Source: Anas platyrhynchos (Eukaryota > Chordata > Aves > Anseriformes > Anatidae). Taken from it: DNA of 64,000 nucleotides. The stretch spans positions 21,486,001-21,550,000 of the forward strand of contig NC_092593.1 in NCBI RefSeq assembly GCF_047663525.1, in the 5' to 3' direction. Below the pieces are notes generated by a model that ran no database searches, was not told the origin of the DNA, and saw nothing but the letters and a program-made list of their open reading frames with translations. Positions 1-14,190 of the stretch are shown piece after piece; positions within the stretch are counted from its first letter, which is position 1, and every line of letters starts with the position of its first letter. The translations under genes and the position numbers were made by a program.

Positions 1-3000
1 TTCCTTCTCTGTCAAATTGAAACATGAATGCCAGGTTTTTGAATTGTCATATGCTACTGAATCAGTCTGTTTCCATCTTTTTGGTAATGAGATTTGGAAT
101 AGGAGTAAAATTTTAAAAGCAGCCTACCTTTTCATAAGTGTACCCATAAACTTTAGCATATATGAGATTATTCTCATATTAAGAATGAATCATAAAAAAA
201 TTCTCAGCACTATTGATATTCAAATACAAAAAAATCTTTTCACCCCTATCTTCATCACTGTTAAACTTAGAAATGTACAGTGCAAAAATTTACAAATATT
301 TAGTCCTCATCTATGGTAACTTCTAATACTTTAAAGCTATCTAATTCACTTTAAAAAAAAATAACTGTACAATAAACACATATCAGTCTTTGGGGGACTT
401 GACTAAACATTGCCTAGTATTCCGGACTGATAATGAAATATGTCCTATAAGTCTGAAGGTTTTTTGGTAGATGAGAAAAAGTGATTGAAAACTTTTGTCA
501 GAGAGTTTTCAAGATCAAATGATGCTTGGCTGCACTGTGCAATATATGAGCTGGGCAATTAGCTGGAAGCAAATGTTAATTCACATTTTCCATTAATTTG
601 TAGACAGACTCATGTCTCCAGGATTTAACATTAGCATTATCAGCTGCAAATGATGCACGGTGGAAGTTCAAACCATTTGATCGTAGTACACTTTTAACAT
701 TTTCAAATGATCCTGAGGTATTTCCATCCCTGTCTTGCAAATAAGCAGGCAGACAAGGAATTATTCCCATTTCAACAGTGCAGCAATGAGTAACTCTCAG
801 GGAGACATATACTTTCATGGTTTGAGGCATGAGAGAAAAAATATTCCCCTTTCAATAAAGTGTTTAATTGTTCTCTTCTTTCAGCTGAGAGGTAATGTGT
901 TGTTGGCAGCACACAGAGCCTTTGTTCTGACAAGATACATCACTTCTAACTGGGGGTGGATTGGTAGGGCGCGGTTTTCCTGTTAGCTTCTTTTTCTCAA
1001 TCGGCATCAGCCAAGATGATATTCAAAGGGAGGACTGTCCTCTGCAGTTGTCCAGCCGTGGCTGAGAATTGGATCACCTTGTCCACCTCTCCATAGACCG
1101 GCTGCTGCAGTGGAGGCCATGCGGCCTTGGCCAGCTCCCCGGGCCTGTTGGCCCTCAGCTGCAGACATGGCTGGGAGGAGGAAGAAGGCTGCCGTCGCCA
1201 TGCAGCAGCTGGCTCACCCAGCAGCAGAAACTTGGAGTCTTCTGCTACAATCAGCTCTGCTGATTTGTGCCCCCTCATGCAGCCACTTGCCCCAGTTTTG
1301 GTCATCTTCTCTGTGGAAGGGTACACACTGGCCTTGTGCCGGATTGCCACCACTGTGGCTGTAACTAATATCCACATGGAGACAAAATTCATAACATATC
1401 CCTGAAGACTGCGTAGTTCCACCAGTTTTATGAAAGCTTTTTCTGCTCTGTACGCCTCGTGCCTTGGGTGGCCAGGTCCCAGACAGTATCTTACATCAGC
1501 CAGTATTTAGTCTGTAGTAAATGTATTGGATAGGTACATTTTTAGATACTGGAAGTGGTATGGTAAGCCAAGTTGTAATCCTGGCAAAATTGAACTGTTT
1601 GGGAAATATGTGTTACATGTATCCTTTTCCATTTTGCAGAGTCTCTCTTCTTAACATTCAGCCAGACCTTTTCCTAGATGGAAGGGAGCTTTTTTCTATC
1701 TATTTCCATCACAGAGCTCTGAAACTTTTACAGCCTGCAGCAACTCAGTGCCCTAGTGCAGTGATTCGCTATGAGGGCTGGTGCCCAGCTGTGTTTGTGG
1801 GCTACTGACCCTGAAGGAAAATGCCCAGATGTTCTGAGAAGTCATCTACTAAGAAATTGATGTGGCCCATTACAGGAACTTGGCTTTCAGCTGTGTTCTA
1901 CACAGTTTTGCAGTACTCAGTCTTCAGAGTTAGACGTTAAGATACCCATCAATGATGAGCACTCCCTGTTTGCATGCACCACTTCCACTTTGCTTTCCTT
2001 GTGTGACATTTCCTTACCTGGCTTCAGGTATATAAGCAAAGGCTTAAAATAACACTGTGTAGTAGAATGCAAAGTCTGAAACAAAGTCATGTCTATGGTT
2101 TGTATTTCAGTGTTGTCTTGGGACAGGCAAACTTGTTCTGAACTCTTTTGCTTCATCTCTTTCTAAAGCGGTCAGTCTCTTCAGGCTGAAATCTATACTC
2201 AGAACAGAAGTGGTGTTAGCATGTGAGCCTTAGTGTTGCTCTGCAGAGACCTAAATGACTGATTCAGGCTTCTCTGTATGGATATAGTGTATCAGTGATA
2301 TAACAGATACTGCTTCACAAGATCTAAGGATTCCATTTAAGAAAAAAGATCCAGGCCTTTAAAGTCTGCATCAGAAGATCACCCTGACAAGCCTTTTTGC
2401 AGAGTTAAACTGCAAGTAAAGTCTGGCTTTTTGGTTCTTGCATGTTCTTTTACTAAAACATCAGGAACAGTGGTATAGTATATGACAGGTCTCTGGTGGT
2501 CTCTGAGCTTGTTTACTGCAATACGTAGCATTTGAAGGGAAAGGATGAAGGACTGAAACATTGCTGAGGAAATTCTGGATCTCAAATTGTGAGTGATACT
2601 GTATTTTAGATCAGATAGCTTCTCTAACTGAAGTAACAGGATGAGATGCCACGTGAGCATATAGTGTAACAGGTTCTGCCTCAGAGAGCTCACAGCCCAG
2701 GTATCTACAGCAGACAAAAGGGACTGAAATTGTTAACAGCAGTTGATGGATGGAGAAACTGTAGTGCCAAGGGAGTAATTTGCGGAGGGTCTTGTGTAAG
2801 AGTGTCATCAGGAGAATTAAATGGAGTCTGAAGCCTGCGCTAATGCCTGCTATTTCTAAGCTGCCAGGTTAACACATAGTTTAAAAGTGGATGTATATGA
2901 AGTGGCTTTCCAGATTCTGATAAAGTAATAAAGCTGAATTTCCCTAAGCAGACCAGAAGCTGCATTAAAGATGTACACAAAAATGACATCCCACATAGCT

Positions 3001-6000
3001 ATAAAGATCTGAAATTTTGTGTTACAGGTGGTTAACAGTTCTGCAGGGGAAACTGAACTATTCTGTTCTGATACAACACCAATTATTTCTTGTGTGTTTT
3101 TTTACGTACAGCTATAATTAGAGGATAAGTTTGAGGCTACCCTCCAAATAAAAGTCTGTTTTAGTCAATTGCCCTAACATAGTGCTGTGGTATTTTCATT
3201 TCTTATTCTGAAGTTTGGGTTTCTGCTGAAGTCAAATTGAAGATAGGCTCCTTCTGTTTTTGGATTTGCAGCTAAAGCTGCAGTGGAGATCAATGTTGTG
3301 AAATCTAAGCTGTTTTTTCTTTCCGTTATATTTGTACATATGAGATATGATGCTGTGGTTTTGCCAGTTGTGATCCATGAGCAAATTTAAGTGAAAGCTT
3401 AGGAATTTTTAACAATGTTCAGAGATAATTTTGCAGTTTCATTGCAAACTGTAATTTTAATATAGAGACTGATCATGTATACAGTCTGTACAAGGCCTTC
3501 TCTGTGCTAAAACTGCCTCATTACAATGAACTCTTCAGTTGCCATTTGGGATTGCATATTTTTTCCTCTTTCTAATCCTTCTCTCCTCCCGCTCCTGAAC
3601 AAGCACAGTCCCATAGCCCTTGGAAACTCACACATGGCAAAACACTTGCTCTTTTCTTCTCTGTGACAGTTTGGGGTGGTGAGGTGCCACTGCTGGATGG
3701 CTTGCAGTGCTTCTGACCACCACACCCCAGTGCTGTTGATCTTGCTATATTTATTAGCAATAAATTTTAATTTGAAAATATTTTGAAGTAATGAAGTGGG
3801 AGGAGGAGTAGGATATGTAAAATTTATTTATTTATTTATGCTTTGTCTTTTCAAGCTGTGTGCATTTGTCCCAGTGGTTCCTTTCCTAAGTATTTGTATT
3901 AAAATCAGAAATGTTTGTTAAAACATACTTGTGTGCTTAGTCTAACTTTTGTATTACACAGGTGAAAAAGGAAGAGAAAGTAAATAGGGCGTGGTCTGTG
4001 CTTTGTGTGTTCTCTGACTTGGAGTTACTGCATCCAGTAGAAGGGGGCTGTTTGGCTACAGCAGTGTTTTAATTTCATTTTGTGGTTTTTAGTTACACAT
4101 TTCTGTAGTCTCCATGACCACTCCTGTTACCTGATGGCACCTATATTTCATCAAGCAGTTTACCTGGATTTAGTCCCAGATGAGCTGTAGATCATGATGA
4201 ACATGATCCCCTCTGCTTGGGAATCCAAGACCTGTAGTACCAGGATTCCCAAGGGAATTGAAGGAAAGCTGTGTTCAAGCACTGACTCCTCTTATTTTCT
4301 GTGTAGTTTTTTGCGTAGTATCACCTTATGCTGATGGATAATGTACTTCACCACTAGTAAAATCTGGTTTTACTTTGTTGATGATTAGGAGAAAAGATTC
4401 TTTTTAAAATAGAATGAAAATAGGAGCAGCTAAAAGTACAGGCAACAAAATAAATTCTGTTTGCATCTCTTGATTACTGCTTACAAATAAAGCAACAAGT
4501 TAATAAACAAAATAACAAAAAATGTTGCAGCATTAGTGTTACTCTGATGTGTTTTTTTTTTTATGATATTGTCATTTCTATGTTTTCAGAGTTTAGTGCA
4601 TGTTGATTTTTTTTTTCGTACATGTCTCTCCTTTAATCTGTTTCATTCTGTGAGAAAAGCTGCATTACACAAACATTGCATATAATTTTAGCAGCAGAAC
4701 TTTATCATGCTGGATTTTTGTATTTAGAAAATGTTTTAACTTTTTTTTTTTTGAGTGCAGAGAGAGAGTTACTGGTCAATCTAATTAAATTTAATTGCAT
4801 TTCCTGTATGTTTTATTTTTAGCTTGCTCTTATATATATGCCTTTATGTTCATGAGAAAATGTATTTTGGTCATTTAAAAAAATATATATCTTAAAATTC
4901 TTCTAAATGTGGGGAACTCGTAATTTCTGCTCAATGGTCAAGAGTTGTTTCCTCATTGTTTTGAATTGTGTGACCTTGTGTTTTGTTTTGTTTGTTTCTT
5001 TTGTTTTTGTAAAATTTAGAAAGTTAAGATATGAGAAGAGTAATTAACAGCTGCTGTGTTGTTCCTATTCTAGCTTTTATGACCAGGTTGATTGGACATG
5101 CACGCAGAACATGTTAGTTACTATTCTATCTACATACACTTCTGCCATCGTTCATTTGTCTCTTACTGCTCACATTTACCTACCTAACTTTATATATACA
5201 CCATTACTTGTAGAAAAAATGTGGAAAAATTGGCCTTCAACAATTTCTTGTTTTTTCTGTTGTTCTAACAGTTTGTCTGAAACTTACTTTTCTGAGCATG
5301 AGCTGTTTTCCGTGGGAGGAACTACAGTGTCTGGAGAACATGTAAAGCTCTGGCATCATAAATGTGAAAAATGAACAGATAAGGATTCTCAGATTTATTC
5401 ATTTAAATCTAGTGACAAACAAGTATCTAAAATAAAGATGCCTTTACTAAAAATTCAGTGATTCTGTTCCTGTGGTTAGGGAATAGAAAGTCTGCTGTAG
5501 TACATTACATGTATTGTATTACAGTTTAAATCTCCTAGGCTTCTTTTCTGTTCCAGGTTTGACATTCTTGGTGTTTCTGAGGTTTAAAAAAGGCATGAAA
5601 AAAAAATCATATTGGATATTTTTATGCGTCAAAAAGTAGAAGTATAATCATGTGGTAAAATCCCATTAAGATTATTTTTCCATTCACCAGCAAGGGAGAG
5701 AGTTACTGCTATTCATTCAAAGTTTTGAATCATTAGATTGCCTGAGGCAGGAAGCTGAAGTTGTTTTCTTATATTGTGGCTGTACCTGGAGGCCACAAAC
5801 TTAAGTTTTCTGTTGGTCTGTATTGTACGAGTCTCCTGCCACAGAAAATATGTGGCAGTTTGAGAAGTAAGGGAGACACCAAGGCTTTTGCTGAAGTAGA
5901 AGCTTTGCCAGCTTGCTGTTTGGTGGCGAATCAGCTTCAGAGTGTACATTGTGAGGCTCACCTTGGTGTCTGGGCTTCATACATCTCTGGGTTGATGGTT

Positions 6001-6167
6001 CTGGTGGGAGAAAACAGCCCTGAGGAGCTTGCCAGCATCAGGAATGGTAGGCTCATCTGCTGGCATCCTCTTGTTAGTGAGGCAAGTCCTCCTGCAGCTG
6101 TATGGCTGAAGAAGAGTTATAGTCTCAACACAAGACTGTGTTGAAGTTATTTGTAGGACTAGAAGCC

Positions 6168-6221
6168 AGGAGCTTCTAGGCTGGGGGCTTCTAAGCCTCT
6201 AAGCTAGGGGCTTCAAGGCTG
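6168..6221 (+). repeat. Short imperfect tandem repeat (about 3 copies)
   Basis: Three diverged copies of a unit around 'gggcttctaagcct' follow each other, just upstream of the fossil SINE. No function is implied. Confidence 0.55.
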
Positions 6222-6228
6222 GTGGTGC

Positions 6229-6382
6229 ATGGCCTTGGATAAGCCAGTGAACTTCCTGTCTCTTTCTCCACCTACAGTACAGATATTTATCTACTTTGCA
6301 GGTGCGTTGGTTGAGAGTAATGAGTTGTTTGTAAAGCACTTTGAAGATGAAAAGCTCTATAAAAATGCTAAGTATTATTATG
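6229..6382 (+). repeat. Fossil MIR-type SINE (tRNA-derived, ancient)
   Basis: The stretch reads like a decayed amniote MIR element in its usual order: a 'ccttggataagccagtgaac' block (like the MIR 'ctgggcaagtcactta' core), a 'cacctacagtacagata' block, a 'tatctactttgcagg' block, then the tail 'gtttgtaaagcactttga' and 'gctctataaaaatgctaag', ending in 'tattatta'. This was recognised by eye from the general shape of the family, without an alignment. The element is a non-autonomous retroposon and appears inert here. Confidence 0.6.
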
Positions 6383-9300
6383 TATGAGCTCTTGAGTGTA
6401 TAATGGCTGTTTGCCTGCCAGTATTTAAAGCAATTTGTAATGCACTAAGTATGAAAGGCACTGTATGAAGTCAAGCTCTAGTTTCTGTTTAAGAAAAGTT
6501 ACTCATACTTTGTGTTCAGCAGTTCAAGTCACACCATTGGATGGCTGTGTTCTGTAGTGATACAAAGATTATAGATTTTTTTAAAGGAACCATGTCAGAA
6601 CATCTGAAGTCAGGTCATTATATGGTAAGGGTTTCTTCTCATTCAGTCATATCTCACGGTGTCTGTATGTCTTGGGTTTTGTTTGTCAAACATGTAGATC
6701 TTCTTCCTTCTTCTCTTTTGGCAAATGCTCCTTTTGTCCCTTCTTACACTTCTGTCTGAACAGCTGTAACTTCTCTTCCTGTGTAGAGAAGAACACATTG
6801 ATAATAAACTTTTTTTTTTTTTTTTTTTTTTACTTAAATAAAGTCTTTTCAGTCCTTGTAATTGGGCATAGGAAAAGGAAATATGGAAAGGGTATAAGAG
6901 AAAACATCTAAGGTAATGTTTACAAATGGAACTGTTTGTTGGCAAAGGGCTTTATCCATATGATAGCATATGATACTACAGAGATTCTTGGACAGAGGAA
7001 GTTTGAAATTAGTTTTTAAGTTCCTTTAACATAGTGCGTATTAAAAACATATTATTTGAATGGAAAACAATCTGGAAATGTTTTATGACATAGAAACAAA
7101 GTATGGAAAGTTCATTTGTTTGTTTTGTTAAATGACTGATTCCCTGGGGAGTTTTCCTTTTAGAGTTGTTATCCTTTCCAAATCAGTAGATGTCTTTCCC
7201 TGTATGTCCTAATTTCTAAACAAAGAGGAAAATGTTGGAAAACAAGTGTTCAATAAACTGCTATGCTACATGGAAGTCTTAGAAAATGGTAATAAAGGAC
7301 TCTTCAGTGCTCCTCAGAAGTCTTTTGGCAGACTTATTCTATAGAGTGCAGCCTGAGAAAACTTTTGTGAGGGTTTTGAAGGTCATATTGTAGTCTCTCT
7401 AGTTTAGAAGATAAATAACGAGCCACTCTAACCAGCTGTGTAAAGTCTCCAACTTTCACATCTTAAGGATGTTTACTTTCATGTATTTATACTTAAAATA
7501 CCTGTTAAAAGGATATTTCGATTTTAGATCAAGCTTATTTTGAACCATGAAAGGCTACTGCAGTAATGAACATGATCTATATTTATACATTAACACCTAG
7601 GGCATATCAGATGTTCTCAGATTAACTGATTCATGTTGAGATGTACATGAACTTAAATTTAGGTCCTGCATTGTGTATTTTTCAGAATTATGAAAGTCAA
7701 CACACATGGTATAACACTTAAAGAAAATGACAAAGAAATTATTTTTCTCACAGAAATCCAGCCGTTTGGTCCCAGATCTTCTGATTGGAGTTGGAAAAAA
7801 ATAACAGTGAGCTCCTGACCTCATTCCACAAGTCATAAAAATGAGGAACTTTATTTAATACATGATGCAGTCACTCCAGGTCTGCTTGTATGTTGCTTGA
7901 GTTCATAGCTCTTGAATGTGCTTGTAAACTCATCTAGACGAGTTGATCTTCTACTCTAATAACCAAGCGGACAGTCATCTTGCAAAGCCATCCTAGTTTG
8001 ACACCAAGATGAGATGTTGCCTGCATTGATTCGTGCAGGTCTGAGAATTGAATTACGCTCTTGCATTATGGGTGAAATTGTGGGTGGTGACAAGGTTTAA
8101 TTTCATTGCCCTGTGCTTTCTGAATTAACACCTGTGAGGTGACTGGGCAAGTCTCATTTCTGAGAGCTGTTTCTAGTTGTTGTGTACTGATTATTATTGA
8201 CATACTTCTTATGGCTCAAGACAGAGACCTAAATGAAATGGGTGTTCTTAAAAGAAATATATCAAGTAGTGGGATTTGTCTAGGTTTATTATTTAAAGAT
8301 TTGTTAATGCTCTAGCAGACCCTACTAATTCAATAGAAGCTCTAGTCATGAGAAGATTTCTCTTCTGGGAAATCTTAAATAGTTCCTCAGAAAGATCAAG
8401 TTGTACCAGTCAGAATTACTTTGCTGGTATGTTTCTGTCCCAGCTGTTTTCTGGGTGGTGTAGTTAAATTATCTAAGAGTTTAGCATTGCAGAGAACTTT
8501 CCTTAACGACTACATGTTTTCTGGCAAAATTTTAATTGCAGAGCAACCCAAAATTGCAAAAGTGCAGAAGGAGTATATGGCAGCTGTTTCTAAAACCTGC
8601 TTGATAAAGACAATCTTGCTTTTGTTTATTTTGGTCTCTTTTATCCGAATAACTCTTTTTATGAGAACTGTTGCATAAAATCAGTCTTGGTTCTTCAGTG
8701 AAATATAAGGTATATCTCAGCTTTCCTGAAGAGACTATCCAAGTCAATAAAGGTGGAATTCAGTCAACCTAACTCTCTGCATCTAAGTTGGTGATACTGA
8801 CTCCCGCTGTAATCACCCAAGGGAAGCAGGCTAAAGTAAATTTTGATAGCCTTTCATGTTAACTTCACTGAGTAATTGAAATCATTTTTCTTTTTCCAGT
8901 TATGTGAGTTAGGTATAGAATAATATAACTGCTTGACAAATTTGGGTGGCTTTTGCTGCAGCAGTATCCTCAGCTCTGGGACCATGTTCCTTGTTGGAGG
9001 TTGCAAACAGGTTGTTTGGAAGTTGTGACTGGAAGTTCAGCCAGCTGAAAGTAATCTGCCGGTGTGGCTGAGGTGAAGGCACACATTCTCTCCTGTCACC
9101 TCTGGCACAACAGGTGATGATACACTGCACTGTGAGCTGGGGCATAGCTGGGGCACGGGCATGCTGCTTCTGCTGACTGTACCACTGCAGTGGTAGCAAA
9201 CAAGTCAGTCGACTTCACTGTAGTTGTTTTGTTCACTGAGTAGGATTCAGGACCCCTGATGTTAATAAAGTTGTGGTCAGAATCATAAAATCAAAATTCA

Positions 9301-12279
9301 TGATCATGTTACTTTGCAATAGGCCATGCAGGTAATTTGAAATGGAATTCGCATTGTCCATGATTTAAGTGTACAGCAGGGCTTCTAGCACATAATTCAC
9401 TGAATTTGCTGATCTGGGGATGATTTTAGAGTCAAAATGAATTGATACCTTCTCCAGTACATATTTCAGGTATGATTCTGTCAATACACATAACATCTGT
9501 TGTCACATCCTTTGTATATTTTAGCACCCAAATTCCTCACCCAAAAAAAAAGGTGTTGGGACAAAGTCTGCCAAGATCCAGACCAAAGACAGGTTGAACG
9601 TGGAATGTGTCTGGTTCTGTGGCTGGACTGCTGCAGAAAGCTGTGGGAATACCAGTGCTCATTCTCCAGATGAAGCTTTTGTACTCTCTCTGTCCAGCTC
9701 TGTTTTATAATTGTCAGAATAATTTATAGTGCATCATGAAACACATCTGGATGGAGCAATAACATGCTAATTGTTATTGTCTAAAGAAGAGCTTTACTAG
9801 CCTGCATTTTAAATTATAAAGATGATGGTTTCAGCTGCAATGGCACTATTGAAATTAAGACACCAAAATTTCCACATGCAGATCTGCGGTTCTAGTATAG
9901 TACTCTCAAGATGGGTGTGCACTGTCACTGGATTTACCAGGGGCTGCCGGGATCACTGACCTTCCTTGATAGCACCAGTCTGTATAATTTGCCATATACA
10001 TGGCTTTACTGGTAGCCTGTTTTTTATTTCTTCAGTCTTTCCCATGAGCATCACGCAATGCAGTATGTGCCCATGTCTCACGTGTGAGAGACAGCTCACA
10101 AGGAGATGGCTATACAGCCTTCTCTTCCAGTCATGTTAAGGTTATATATGCCTCTGCCTTTAAGTAAAAAGGTAAAAATGCCTTTTTTGGTGTGTCAATT
10201 TGAATGGGAAGTCTTTTGCAAAATAGTTCTTTTCATGCAATTAGTATCTCCACAAATTGTGTCTGTTCTGTCAGATTTGCCTCCAGAGCTCCTTCTATCT
10301 AAACAAAGTTCTGAATTAATAAGTTCAAAAGTGAGATGGGTTCTAGTCGAAACTTTTCCTCAATTGCAAGCAGACAAGTCCAGTCAGAGCAACTGGGAGA
10401 TCCAGCTGTGGGCTCAAATTGCTGCCATTGGTCTGTATCTCCAGTGGGCAATACTGTTGTAAAGCTGTATATTTAAACCACAAACCTGTAGCAACAAGAA
10501 CAAGAGCACTAGAGTGGATGTTTGACAAATCATGCAAGAAAATCTAAGTGTTCTGTGTTGAATATGTGAATTAGTAATTGGCTAACTGGGATGTCCCCAT
10601 GGAGAATTTCATGGATTGCTGCCCAGCTTTGCAGACAAGGTAGCTAAGCATGCTCTGAAGAAATGCCTGTCATATTTAGCTGGCAAGTTAGATTATCTTC
10701 ATCTTAGGGAAAGCAAAACATTTACTGTTGCTTATCGATTCACTATCTGTGCAGAAAAAAAAATGCTCAAATCCTTTTCAGTTCAGGAAAAGGATTTGTA
10801 GACCTCCTCTCTTGAGAAACCCATTGCTTACTTGATGTGTTTTAGAAATTCAGATGGTGGAATAGCCCAATTAAATGTACACAGTGAGGGAATAGACTGA
10901 TGAAGATAGTTTAGAACTTAATTATTTGTTTGCTTATTTATTTATTTAAAGTCCGGTTTTGTAGGAAGTAACAGTTGTTGGCATTGCTGTATCCATCTTT
11001 AAAGCACCTGATAGGACAGCATGGTTTTGTTTGGGTAACTTACACCTGTAACATGTGCAGGAGGAAAAGTGACAGGGAGCAAGGTCAAGGTTTGGGGGGT
11101 AAGAAAGCATTTCCTAAAGTGCAACTGGACTTGATCCAGTCTTGAGGGAATAACCAGGTGCTGTAGTTTGTGTTATATTGTCTGTTTCAACAAGTGCTGC
11201 TTGTAGTTCCTCCAGGAAATCTCTTGTAATAGTATCTGGGGTGTTGTTGGCAGGATATGGAGTAGTGAGGAAACCCAGAGGTCCTTCCTTACCACCTAGT
11301 TTTGGGGATCTGAATGTGTAGTTTGCTCATTGGAGAGTGGCGGGGCAGATAGGCAGGGCTGGAGCCCATCCTGAAGACATGCATCGGAAATTCATAGATG
11401 TTGCATGCCATCTGGCTCAACTCCTCCTGATGTGCATTACATGAGATGGGCACAGGGGAAACAAGTGTGTCAGATCCTGACCTGCATATAGGTTGTCACT
11501 CCAATGAAATATGCTGAATTCCTTCATGTTCCTGATACCTAGGGAAGGTCATGGTCAAAACTGAACCTGTAGTCATTGTTGTGGTGATTATTGTTTAATT
11601 TACTGTAAATCAACCACAAAGCTGGTGCCCACAGATGCCTTAGCTCTTTCCCAGTTAAGGTGCCTGTTGTAGCCAGCTGTTTATTAGATACTGGTGAAAC
11701 ATTTGTCCAGGGACACAAGCACTGCAAATATAATCTGGTGAGATCCAAATAGTTGTAAACCTCATATTGTGCCATATGTTGATTAGTTTACTTTAAAAGC
11801 TGAAGCTCAGGTCCTACTCCTTTTCATCTGTGTCCATGAACTAGAAGAGGAAAGGTGGTGGTTGTGAAGTGAGGAGAGTGGTGGCTCAAAAGCCCCCAGG
11901 GTCTCCAGCCGGGTAGGCAGGGGGGCATACCGCCTGTGTGCCCAGGGCACTGCAGCCCTCTCCCCCAGCCCCATGCTCTGTGCAAACCCAGGGGAAGTTT
12001 TTCCAGATGCTTCCTTGAACCATTTCCCTCCTGCTCCTGACAGAAAAAAGCTGGCACATCCCAGCATTTGTGCAAAGAGCAAGGGGGGCACCGTGCTGGA
12101 AAGGGTGGCTGGTGCCTTCAGGAGGGAGATTCCTGGATGTGGCGGTGCTGTGGGGAAGGGCTGGTGTTGTGTCTGGAGCCAGAAAATGCGCTTCAAAACC
12201 ACTGCATGGAAAATGCAAAACACCTTATTACCCTTTCTCTACCACAGAATAAAGCCCCTTTTTGTGTCTGACATTCATG

Positions 12280-13270
12280 AAGGCTTATTAAAACTCAGCG
12301 TCTGTGGGGGAGGCAGTTGCCATCCTGACTCAGGATGGACACCTCCCCCAGGCTGCTGAGAGCACGGTGTCAGCACATCCTGAATTTCTGCCCTTTTTGA
12401 GGTTTGTCTGTATCCATCGGAGGAACTACCGAGGCAGCAGGGGATGCAACCCAAAGCTTCTCCCCAGCTCAGGCTGCTTTTTTGATTCTTCCATGGAGCT
12501 CGCTCCCTCAGCCCCCCCCAGCTTTGCCGCCTGCCCAGCCTTGCAGCTGGCCTTGCTGCGCAGAAGCGCTGAGGCGTGGGGCCCAGTGAGGGGCCACTGG
12601 CAGCCCTGGGCAGCTGGGGTGGCCCACGGGTCATCCTGTGGGGCCTGCCCCTCGGGGTGCGCCTAGGCCAGCACTGCCAGCACCGCCACACGTGTTGCCT
12701 CTGGCCTCTTGCACTTGTGTGCTTTCCCTTTAGCATGCGTGAGCATGGCTTGCCTTCCTGCAGAAGCGCTATGTTATTTATAAATAGCCACTCTATTTGC
12801 AAGGTGCCATATATGATAAAAAAAAGGCCTTTGGTTATGGTTATGTGGCTTGAGAGCAGAGCCTGTGCTTTGGATGTGCTCTATAAACAACTGGCAACAA
12901 GTGGCCTGATCCTGTCTCCGCTGCCTTCAGCGGGAGACCCCTGACAGACCCCTGACAAGTGCATGAGGCAGGAGGCGCCTCACTGCCAGCGCCACGTCTG
13001 CGGGCAGGCCGCCTGGGCATGCAGCACGGCCGCCTGTCCCCGTGCCAAGAGCGAATTTTGCCGATCCAGATCGGCTCAGTTTGTCAACACGTGGCTCCTG
13101 CTGAGCTCCATGAGGAGAATCATTCTTGGCACAGGGAGGCGCAGAGCTGGCCTAGCTGCACCCGCCAGGGCCTGGCACCTGCCTCAGCAGGAGTCCAGCA
13201 CCCAGCCCAGCTCCCGCAGCCCCATGGCTGCGGCTCGTGGCGGTGGGCTGGTGGGAAGGATCAGGGGCAG
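12280..13270. other. GC-rich block inside the AT-rich intron
   Basis: Base composition rises sharply for about 1 kb compared with both flanks and CpG dinucleotides are more frequent, without reaching the density of the islands at 43-57 kb. Overlapping open frames on both strands are explained by the composition and show no recognisable domain. A short frame at 13223 begins with Met-Ala-Ala-Ala, which superficially recalls the METAP1D N-terminus, but it lacks a good splice donor in the required phase. The block ends directly against an AT-rich conserved-looking element. Confidence 0.4.
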
Positions 13271-13319
13271 AGAGAGAGAGATTTCCTGGGTTAGTTTTCA
13301 AAAAAAAGCTATTTTTTTT

Positions 13320-14190
13320 TTGTGGCTGTCTGGATGATTAATGTGAATAGGAAAATACTGTTGACCCATTTAAATCACGTTATACGACATCCATTGCTCA
13401 TCTGCATAATGAAATACACACTGAACATTACAACCTAAGTATAAGAGCCAGTGAACTACAAAAATAATATTTTACTCATTTAGATTATGAAGTAAAATAT
13501 AGGACATTAGTACTAATCATAGTATTAAATTTTAAGCCATGCAAATTGTAATTGTCAGTGAAAAAGAATTATAAGTAGAAAAGGCTATTAGCATTTCAGC
13601 TTTAACAGTTAATTTGAGTAATTTATTTTTTTTTTCTGCTGTGCAGCTCAGGAAAGTCCGTATGTAAAACATTTAATAATAAGTTCAGCAATGTTTGTTT
13701 GATATCATTATTTAATTTTGATCATTAAAGAGGTGCTAGAAATATTAATTTGTGGTATTAAAATACCTCATTTGTGACATTTTATAACAAAGGATAAATC
13801 GTAATCTTTACTTGAATAAAATCAAATCTAAAAGGCAAATTGTTAATAACGGAGAGATGAAATAATTTTAAGTATTTATTTAAGTATCAAAGCAAAAACT
13901 GAAGCCTTTAAAATATGAATTTCATCTAATATAAACATCATTTTCAGCATTTTAAACTAAATACAAATTTTAAAATACTGAATTTAGGCTGTCAGGTTTC
14001 TATGGTTACCTACCTTTCCAGCGGTTTTGTGAGATGTGTAAATAGGCCTATGAGTCACTTGTAATTATTTGTTTTTTGTTTGTTATAGTTGTAATTCTGT
14101 GTTCAGTTTGAATCCAATATAGTTCACACCACATGCTTTGGTTTATGTATATTTTAGTGCATATGATTGACAGTGATTGAGCATTTCTTA
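13320..14190. promoter_or_regulatory. Candidate conserved non-coding element in METAP1D intron 1
   Basis: This is an AT-rich, low-repeat stretch dense in homeodomain-type cores (many ATTA/TAAT and TAATT occurrences) and octamer-like words, such as 'ctcatctgcataatgaaa' near 13400 and 'gccatgcaaattgtaattg' near 13540. Texture of this kind is typical of deeply conserved developmental enhancers. As it lies about 32 kb upstream of DLX1, it may be a distal DLX1/2 element. Conservation was not tested, so the call rests on composition and position. Confidence 0.35.

Noticed and set aside
13223-13300. Frame starting Met-Ala-Ala-Ala in the GC-rich block, considered as METAP1D exon 1
   Set aside because: The only donor giving the required phase (after one base of a codon) is a weak gtgggc. 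The peptide does not match the human N-terminus beyond the first residues, and the block is not a clear promoter CpG island.
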